Positions 58,663 to 64,000 of a stretch of DNA of 64,000 nt are shown here, in pieces. A program made the position numbers and the translations under genes. The number at the start of each line of letters is the position of its first letter. Within the stretch, counting starts at the first letter, position 1. The DNA comes from Brevibacillus sp051967035 (lineage in GTDB: Bacteria > Bacillota > Bacilli > Brevibacillales > Brevibacillaceae), in assembly GCF_051967035.1 (NCBI RefSeq), contig NZ_JBQCKK010000010.1, positions 62,001 to 126,000 of the forward strand, written 5' to 3'. The notes beneath the pieces are model-generated. The model saw only the letters and a list, made by a program, of their open reading frames with translations. It was not told where the DNA came from and searched no databases.

Positions 58663-59268
58663 TTACATCACCCCCATCAGATAGACAACTGTGAAGAGGA
58701 AGATCCACACAACGTCCAGGAAGTGCCAGTACAAGCTCAGGTTGGTGATTTTGCGGCGCGTCACCGCCGTAATGCCGTGGCGCTTCACCTGCATCATCAG
58801 CGCGGCCATCCAGAACAGACCGACGGTTACGTGCAACCCGTGCGTACCTACCAGGGTGAAGAAGGCGGACCAGTAACCGCTAGTCGCGATGGTTGCTCCT
58901 TCATGCACCAAATGCGTAAACTCGTTGATTTCCAGCACGACGAAGGCCAGACCCAGCAAGGCCGTTACAGCCAGCCATGCGATCAGTTCTTTTACCTTGC
59001 CTTTGTTCATCGCCAGCACAGCCAGTCCGCTGGTAAAACTACTGGTCAACAGGATAAAGGTCGAAGCGATGATCCCAGGCATTTGAAACAATTCTTTTCC
59101 AGTCGGCCCGCCTGCAAAGTTACTCATCAATACCGCATAGGTGGCGAACAGCGTACCGAACAAAATGCAGTCCGTTACAACGAAAATCCAGAAGCCAAGA
59201 ACCTTTAGTTGCTCATGCTCTTCATGATGGTCGTGTCCATGACTATGGTCGTGATGATTAGCCATCAT
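58663..59268 (-). CDS. qoxC: Cytochrome aa3 quinol oxidase subunit III
   Basis: This 201-residue protein starts at ATG 59268, overlapping the qoxB stop (TAATG). It has five helices of the heme-copper oxidase subunit III family (VLGFWIFVVTDCILFGTLFA, IIASTFILLTSSFTSGLAVL, LVGTHGLHVTVGLFWMAALM, WHFLDVVWIFLFTVVYLMGV). The N-terminus is unusually His-rich, with seven or more His in the first 18 residues (NHHDHSHGHDHHEEHEQ). Confidence 0.92.
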   Translation of the reverse strand: MMANHHDHSHGHDHHEEHEQLKVLGFWIFVVTDCILFGTLFATYAVLMSNFAGGPTGKELFQMPGIIASTFILLTSSFTSGLAVLAMNKGKVKELIAWLAVTALLGLAFVVLEINEFTHLVHEGATIATSGYWSAFFTLVGTHGLHVTVGLFWMAALMMQVKRHGITAVTRRKITNLSLYWHFLDVVWIFLFTVVYLMGVM

Positions 59269-61238
59269 TACAACACCCTCCCCAGTGAAGCCTCCGTGCG
59301 ACGCACTTCATCCACCGGTACGTAATAATCCGTATCATATTGGAAGGAGCGTACCCACATGCACACGGCAACTCCGATGAATCCAACTACGGCCATCCAT
59401 ACCCATTCAAACGTGAAGCCAAATCCGATCAAGAACCAGAAGTTCGACATGATAATCGGAATACCCGAGTTCTTCGGCATATGGATCGGTTCCAAATGCA
59501 CCGGTTCTTGTTTATACGTGCCGTTTGCTTTTGCTTGTTTGGTTGCCCACCAGTCATCCGCTTCTTTCACTTGCGGAACGACGGCGAAGTTGTAGAACGG
59601 CACAGGAGATGGAAGCGACCACTCCAGGGTACGTGCATCCCATGGATCTCCTGTCGTATCCTTTTCTCCGTGCTTGATGCTGTACGCGATTTGCCATACT
59701 TGGAAAATGAAGCCGATCCCCATCAAGAAGGCCCCGATGGTCGATACGAGGTTGAGGTCCTCCCAACCGCGATCCCAGCCGTATGTGTAGTAACGGCGAG
59801 TCATCCCCATGAAACCAAGCGCGTATTGCGGCATAAAGCATACGTAGAAACCAATGTTCCAGAACCAGAAGCCCCAACGTCCCAGCTTCTCATCCAGCTT
59901 GAAGCCGAACAGTTTTGGCCACCAGTAGTAAATACCTGCCAGGTAACCGAACACAACCCCACCGATCAATACTTGGTGGAAGTGAGCGATCAGGAAGTAG
60001 CTGTTATGGTACTGATAGTCAGCCGGAGCTACCGCCAGCATAACCCCAGTCGCTCCCCCTACGAGGAAGCACGGAATGAAGGCAATGGTCCACAGCATCG
60101 GTTGTTTAAAGGATATCCGACCACGGAACATCGTAAACAGCCAGTTAAACACCTTCACCCCGGTCGGGATCGCAATAATCATGGTGGTTATCGCAAAGAA
60201 GGCGATAACGCTAGCGCTTGTCCCCATGGTGAAGAAGTGGTGAGCCCATGTGAAGAAAGAGGCAATCGCAATGACCATGAGCGCCCACACCATGGATTTG
60301 TAACCGAAAATGCGCTTGCGCGAGAAGGTCGCAACGACCTCAGAGAAAATACCGAATGCTGGCACAACGACGATGTATACCTCAGGGTGTCCCCACATCC
60401 AGATGAGGTTGAGGTACATCATCGGGTTACCGCCGCCGTCCATCGTGAAGAAGTGCGCACCTGCAAAACGGTCAAGGAACAACAGGGCGATGGTAACAGT
60501 CAAGATCGGGAAAGCAAAGATAATCATGATGCTGGACGACAGTACGGACCAGGTGAACAGCGGCATTTTGGTAAGCGTCATACCTGGTGCACGCATTTTG
60601 AGAATCGTCACGATAAAGTTGATACCTGTTGCCAAACTACCGATACCGGAGATCTGAATTCCCCAGATCCAGAAGTTTTGCCCTGGTCCCGGACTGAAAT
60701 CATTTTGCGACAATGGCGGATAAGACAGCCAGCCTGCGTCCGGAGAACCCCCGATAACGAAAGACAGGTTGAACAGCATGGCGCCCAGGAAGAACAGCCA
60801 GAAGCTGAGCGCGTTCAAAAACGGAAACGCAACGTCGCGCGCCCCGATTTGCAGCGGCACGACCATGTTGAACAAAGCGAACATCATCGGCATCGCCATG
60901 AACAAAATCATGATCGTACCGTGCGTGGTAAAGATCGCGTTATAGTGATCGGCATGCAGGAATTCCACATTCGGAAATGCCAGCTGCAGACGCATCAGCA
61001 GGGCGTCCACCCCACCGCGGAACAGCATGAGAAGCGATGAAATCAGGTACATGATCCCGATGCGTTTATGGTCAACGGTAGTCAACCATTCGCGCCAGAG
61101 CCAACCCCATTTTTTGTATTTGGTCAGGACAAACACGATCGCGAGTATTGTCAGCACAATCGATACGTCCGCACCGTAAATCAGCGGGTCACCCGTTACA
61201 AAGAACGTGGATGCAAATTCTTTAATGTCCTCCCACAC
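59268..61238 (-). CDS. qoxB: Cytochrome aa3 quinol oxidase subunit I
   Basis: This 656-residue protein starts at ATG 61238. It is a heme-copper oxidase subunit I with about 15 helices. The low-spin heme His lies in YNAIFTTHGTIMILFMAMPM, the Cu-B/Tyr cross-link segment in WMWGHPEVYIVVVPAFGIFS, two further Cu-B His in WAHHFFTMGT, and heme ligands in YFLIAHFHQVLIGGVVFGYL. The extended ends match QoxB/CyoB. It reduces O2 to water with electrons from menaquinol and pumps protons. Confidence 0.95.
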   Translation of the reverse strand: MWEDIKEFASTFFVTGDPLIYGADVSIVLTILAIVFVLTKYKKWGWLWREWLTTVDHKRIGIMYLISSLLMLFRGGVDALLMRLQLAFPNVEFLHADHYNAIFTTHGTIMILFMAMPMMFALFNMVVPLQIGARDVAFPFLNALSFWLFFLGAMLFNLSFVIGGSPDAGWLSYPPLSQNDFSPGPGQNFWIWGIQISGIGSLATGINFIVTILKMRAPGMTLTKMPLFTWSVLSSSIMIIFAFPILTVTIALLFLDRFAGAHFFTMDGGGNPMMYLNLIWMWGHPEVYIVVVPAFGIFSEVVATFSRKRIFGYKSMVWALMVIAIASFFTWAHHFFTMGTSASVIAFFAITTMIIAIPTGVKVFNWLFTMFRGRISFKQPMLWTIAFIPCFLVGGATGVMLAVAPADYQYHNSYFLIAHFHQVLIGGVVFGYLAGIYYWWPKLFGFKLDEKLGRWGFWFWNIGFYVCFMPQYALGFMGMTRRYYTYGWDRGWEDLNLVSTIGAFLMGIGFIFQVWQIAYSIKHGEKDTTGDPWDARTLEWSLPSPVPFYNFAVVPQVKEADDWWATKQAKANGTYKQEPVHLEPIHMPKNSGIPIIMSNFWFLIGFGFTFEWVWMAVVGFIGVAVCMWVRSFQYDTDYYVPVDEVRRTEASLGRVL

Positions 61239-61261
61239 GTGGTATTCCTCCTCCCTCTTGC

Positions 61262-62236
61262 CTAGTGTTTCATACTGGAATGATCCATTCCGTTCATGTT
61301 GCTCATCTCCGTAGACTCTTGCGACGTTTCCTTTGCCTTGTCGCCTGTCGGAGCAGGCGGTTGTTGCATCACATGATCCATATCGTGACCATGGCTGTAT
61401 CGTTGCACAATCTCTTCAAACAAGCCTTTCGGGAAGGCAGAATACAGCTTTTTCTCCGACAATCCTTGTTTTTTCAGCTCGTTGTAGTCTTCTTTGGTCA
61501 TGGCTGGCGCCGTACCTTTCACTTCCTTGACCCACTGGTCAAACTCTTCTTGCGGCTTCGCTACAACTTTAAACTGCATGTGAGCGAATTTCTCACCGGA
61601 GAAGTTGGCACTGAATCCGGCGTATTCGCCTGGCTCGTCTGCCTGGAGGTACAGTTCGGTTGCCATCCCTGCCATCGCGTATATCTGTCCGCCCAGCGAA
61701 GGTACCCAGAACGAGTTCATCGGCGCTTCCGCAGAAATCTGGAAGCGAATCGGTACGCCGACCGGAATCTCCAGATAATTGACCGTCGCAATGTTCTGTT
61801 CCGGATAAGTAAACATCCATTTCCAATCCAGCGCGGTCACTTGCACCGTCATCGGCGCCACTTCTTTGTTCGGCGACTCTTTCAGCGCGTACGTATCGCG
61901 AACGGTGAAGTAGCCCAGGATCGCAATGATGACCACCGGAATTCCCCACCAGATTGCCTCAAGAGCCGAGTTATGTGCCCACTCTGGCTTATAAGGTGCC
62001 TTGTTGTCCGGTTTATCCCGATATCGATAAACGATAAAAGCGGTAAGCGCAAGAACCGGAACAATGATGACGGCGCACAATATCGCGGAAATGATAATGA
62101 GATTGTACTGCAACTCTGCTACAGGTCCCTTAGGGTTCAAGACAAGATACTCACTACCACAGCCTGAAAGCAGGACGGTGGTTAACGCTGCCAAGATCCA
62201 AAAGTGGATTTGCCTCAGCATTTTTCCTCCACTCAT
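61262..62236 (-). CDS. qoxA: Cytochrome aa3 quinol oxidase subunit II
   Basis: This lipoprotein starts at ATG 62236 with GGAGGG ahead (an ATG at 62221 is also possible), giving 324 residues. Lipobox TTVLLSGCGSEY. Two helices follow (NLIIISAILCAVIIVPVLAL; AIWWGIPVVIIAILGYFTVR). The cupredoxin-like domain has VTALDWKWMFTYPEQNIATV and MNSFWVPSLGGQIYAMAGMA but no Cu-A cysteines, which marks a quinol rather than cytochrome c oxidase. The C-terminus is His/Met-rich (YSHGHDMDHVMQ, MNGMDHSSMKH). It is the first gene of qoxABCD. Confidence 0.93.
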   Translation of the reverse strand: MSGGKMLRQIHFWILAALTTVLLSGCGSEYLVLNPKGPVAELQYNLIIISAILCAVIIVPVLALTAFIVYRYRDKPDNKAPYKPEWAHNSALEAIWWGIPVVIIAILGYFTVRDTYALKESPNKEVAPMTVQVTALDWKWMFTYPEQNIATVNYLEIPVGVPIRFQISAEAPMNSFWVPSLGGQIYAMAGMATELYLQADEPGEYAGFSANFSGEKFAHMQFKVVAKPQEEFDQWVKEVKGTAPAMTKEDYNELKKQGLSEKKLYSAFPKGLFEEIVQRYSHGHDMDHVMQQPPAPTGDKAKETSQESTEMSNMNGMDHSSMKH

Positions 62237-62767
62237 TCTCCAAATCCCTCCTCTTTCACAAAACAACAAGCATCTGACAAATGGTGCGTCCGCTATTCGC
62301 GTGCGCCTTCCCGCTGCGTCTTTCACGGCAGAAGCCGGCATCCGGCTTCGCGCTGACTCAGCAGAGATTTTTTTAACGAAAGTGAACATACCAGATAACC
62401 GCATATCCATACTATCAAAGACGAAGAAATTTTGTACTTGTTTTTTGGGACGTTCAAGAATTCGTAGCTTTTCTGTGACAAAGTGTTCACGAAGCAGTCA
62501 CGAGTTGCTCAAATTCTTGTTAGGAATCTCCTCTACTACACATCCGCCACCAAAAATGGTTGGGATATCCAAATAAAAAATCCCCGCCTCATTCTTTCAA
62601 TTCCAATAAAAAATGCCCTCTTTTTGGAAAATCTCCAAAAAGAAGGCTGCGCCGCGCATTTTGCCTGAACGGTATTCGATTCTCCTTGCGTAAAAACAAA
62701 AAAACCTCTCAGAAAAAGGGACGCAATGAGAGGTTTTCTTCATGGAAGGGGTCGTGGCTTCATTCTG
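62237..62767. other. Gene-poor region upstream of qoxA
   Basis: No supported gene lies here. It must contain the qox promoter, which I cannot place with confidence. It holds an imperfect dyad, TGTGA and TTCAC (62474-62490), a short perfect inverted repeat (CTTTTTGGA/TCCAAAAAG, 62620-62642), and the terminator of the next gene. Confidence 0.5.
62701..62737. terminator. Terminator of the two-helix membrane protein gene
   Basis: AAAACCTCTCA pairs with TGAGAGGTTTT around a 15-base loop, with T residues on the minus strand (TTTTTTTG). It could work both ways. Confidence 0.85.
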
Positions 62768-62980
62768 TCACGCTTCTTTTTTACGCAGATTCATCAAGCG
62801 GAACACCGTGCTCATGATGAAGATGTTCATGCCTGCGATCAAAAATCCGATCGAGACCATCAATGGGAGGTTCTCCGACCTGAAATCGCTTGCAGTAAAC
62901 GCCATCAACAATCCTCCGATTACAATTGCCGTCCAGGCGATCCATTTCAGCATGTCAGCCGCTCTTTTATCCGTATTCAT
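62768..62980 (-). CDS. Small two-helix membrane protein
   Basis: This 70-residue protein starts at ATG 62980 (AGGGG ahead). Two helices are predicted, near 13-29 (WIAWTAIVIGGLLMAFTA) and 39-60 (LMVSIGFLIAGMNIFIMSTV), and a positive C-terminus (FRLMNLRKKEA). I do not recognise the family. It has its own terminator and a promoter-like pair upstream (TGAACA and TACAAT, 17 bases apart, about 63066-63038). Confidence 0.65.
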   Translation of the reverse strand: MNTDKRAADMLKWIAWTAIVIGGLLMAFTASDFRSENLPLMVSIGFLIAGMNIFIMSTVFRLMNLRKKEA

Positions 62981-63037
62981 GGTTCAAAACCCCTGTCGTT
63001 TTGGTTTTTCCCTTGCTTTGCTTTCTTTCGTTGTATA

Positions 63038-63066
63038 TATTGTAACACAAATTTCACTTTTTGTTC
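63038..63066 (-). promoter_or_regulatory. Promoter-like element for the two-helix protein
   Basis: On the minus strand TGAACA is followed after 17 bases by TACAAT. The -35 overlaps one of two TGAACAAAA repeats 12 bases apart. Called by eye. Confidence 0.5.
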
Positions 63067-63147
63067 ATGTTTTGTTCAAATTTTTATCGAAAATTTGTCA
63101 AAACTTTTTTCACAAACCTATTGGAAAAGCCATTGTTACATTTTTCC

Positions 63148-63167
63148 TTTGTGAATGATTTGTGAAT
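63148..63167 (+). repeat. Tandem TTTGTGAAT motif
   Basis: TTTGTGAAT occurs at 63148-63156 and 63159-63167, two bases apart. It resembles the reported ResD binding string of B. subtilis. No gene starts directly downstream on the plus strand. Confidence 0.4.
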
Positions 63168-63235
63168 CGTTCCTTTTTGTTGATCGACAGAGGTTTTTTT
63201 GCTCATTTTTTCGCTTGCGCCCGTCCGCTTTGCAC

Positions 63236-63278
63236 AAAAAAGCCTGCAGCTTTGCTTCACGCAAAAAGACTGCAGGCT
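63236..63278 (-). terminator. Terminator of the TerC family gene
   Basis: AGCCTGCAG (63241-63249) pairs with CTGCAGGCT (63270-63278). On the minus strand the hairpin is followed by TTTTTG. Confidence 0.85.
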
Positions 63279-63332
63279 TTCTCTGAAAAACGAACGCGCG
63301 CAACCATCAGGATTCGAGGCAGCGCAAGAGGG

Positions 63333-64000
63333 TTACGAGCAGCGGATCTGTCGTTCTCCCCCCGATTTGCGCTGCACGTAGGCGCCTACGGCAATGACAA
63401 CCAGCGCCAAAGCGACTGGCAAAATCACATGCAGCGCTGGCAGCAGTCCTTCCAGAAACGCTCCGACTACCTTGTCGCCGACGATCATCTCGCCAGCCGT
63501 GTACCCTAATAAAGCCGCGCCCAACCGGACGATGATCGGAAAACGATTCATCAACCGCATCAGCAGTTGGCTGCCCCAAATAATCAACGGGATGCTGACG
63601 GCGAGTCCGATGACGACGAGCAACATGTTTCCGTTCGCGGCACCCGCTACAGCAATGACATTGTCCAGACTCATGATGAGGTCGGCGAAAATAATCGTCC
63701 GCAGCGCCTCCAGCATGCTCGATCCGCCGCTCATCCGGCTCTCCTCTTCGTCCCCCTTCAACAGCTTGACCGCGATCCAGATAAGAAAAAGCCCTCCGAT
63801 CACCTGAACAAACGGGATTTGGAGCAGCCAAATCGCCAGAAAGGTCAAGACGACCCGCAGCCCGATCGCTCCAAAGCCTCCCCAGAAGACCGCTTTCTTT
63901 TGCAAATCTGGGCGCAAGTTGCGACAAGCCATCGCGATTACGACGGCATTGTCCCCACTCAAGACCAGATTGACGATGATGATTTGTAGTAAGCTAAGTA
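63333..64000 (-). CDS. TerC family membrane protein (5' end outside window)
   Basis: The frame stays open to the right edge, so the N-terminus is missing. About 222 residues are visible. The family motif with buried acidic residue is near the start (VNLVLSGDNAVVIAMACRNL), and a second copy lies in IIFADLIMSLDNVIAVAGAA, as in YjbE/YkoY-type TerC proteins. Six to seven helices are predicted. Bacillus relatives (MeeY/MeeF) export manganese and support metalation of secreted enzymes; the role here is inferred from family. Confidence 0.88.
   Translation of the reverse strand, partial: LSLLQIIIVNLVLSGDNAVVIAMACRNLRPDLQKKAVFWGGFGAIGLRVVLTFLAIWLLQIPFVQVIGGLFLIWIAVKLLKGDEEESRMSGGSSMLEALRTIIFADLIMSLDNVIAVAGAANGNMLLVVIGLAVSIPLIIWGSQLLMRLMNRFPIIVRLGAALLGYTAGEMIVGDKVVGAFLEGLLPALHVILPVALALVVIAVGAYVQRKSGGERQIRCS

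Noticed and set aside
62474..62490. TGTGA and TTCAC dyad upstream of qoxA as a Rex or FNR site
   Set aside because: The half-site spacing is 7 bases between TGTGA and TTCAC, which fits neither the Rex nor the FNR/CRP consensus well.
1..64000. CRISPR arrays, tRNA or rRNA genes, insertion sequences, prophage
   Set aside because: No regularly spaced repeats, cloverleaf-like stretches, transposase or phage genes were recognised by eye on either strand.

Overview
The window looks like a chromosomal segment of a Brevibacillus-type member of the Bacillota (Paenibacillaceae). The signs are strong AGGAGG-like ribosome binding sites, Gram-positive lipoproteins, SLH and copper-amine-oxidase-like surface domains, an aa3 quinol oxidase of the Qox type, an anaerobic cobalamin pathway of the Bacillus megaterium type (CbiH60, His-tailed CbiX), KhtTU, and Gln and Dct two-component systems of the Bacillus type. 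No rRNA, tRNA, CRISPR array, phage or intact insertion sequence was seen. The genus is inferred from family likeness, not from a search.

Layout. 1-2159 (-): 5' part of a large secreted nuclease-like protein that runs off the left edge. 2.4-12.1 kb: ordinary housekeeping genes (a small membrane protein, a secreted protein, a GNAT acetyltransferase, a purine permease with a divergent LysR regulator, DUF523, pantothenate kinase, an ECF sigma/anti-sigma pair, Dps, LD-carboxypeptidase), plus a decayed LivG-type ABC ATPase and one degraded small ORF. 12.2-20.3 kb: a C4-dicarboxylate module (dctR, dctS, divergent dctB and a distant dctA) with a second two-component system and an acidic secreted protein between its parts. 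20.4-22.7 kb: a coiled-coil protein and the K+/H+ antiporter pair khtT-khtU.

22.8-42.1 kb (-): a run of 20 cobalamin genes, many overlapping by 4 bases, behind one B12 riboswitch and intrinsic terminator (42.27-42.58 kb). Together they cover uroporphyrinogen III to adenosylcobalamin by the early-cobalt-insertion (anaerobic) route: CobA, SirC, CbiX, CbiL, CbiH60, CbiF, CbiG, CbiD, CbiJ, CbiET, CbiC, CbiA, CobO, CbiP, CbiB, CobD, CobU, CobS, CobT, CobC.

42.8-49.5 kb (+): a surface protein with a TIM-barrel-like C-terminus, a peroxiredoxin with a PerR-like box, an SLH protein, and nosD-nosL-nosY-nosF without nosZ. 49.6-54.9 kb (-): glnQ-glnH-glnM-glnP-glnK-glnL, a glutamine ABC importer run together with a GlnK/GlnL-type sensor-regulator pair. 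55.1-58.2 kb: a decayed UPF0316 gene, DUF3817, a DHA2 drug exporter and a small FAD oxidoreductase. 58.3-62.2 kb (-): qoxABCD. At the right edge: a two-helix membrane protein and a partial TerC-family protein.

Points that stand out: the uninterrupted cobalamin operon and its CbiH60 fusion; a NosDFYL copper-maturation set with no reductase beside it; His-rich tails on CbiX and on three Qox subunits; two genes shortened by internal deletion; three genes whose best start is CTG; and a perfect hairpin lying in the overlapping 3' ends of two convergent genes.
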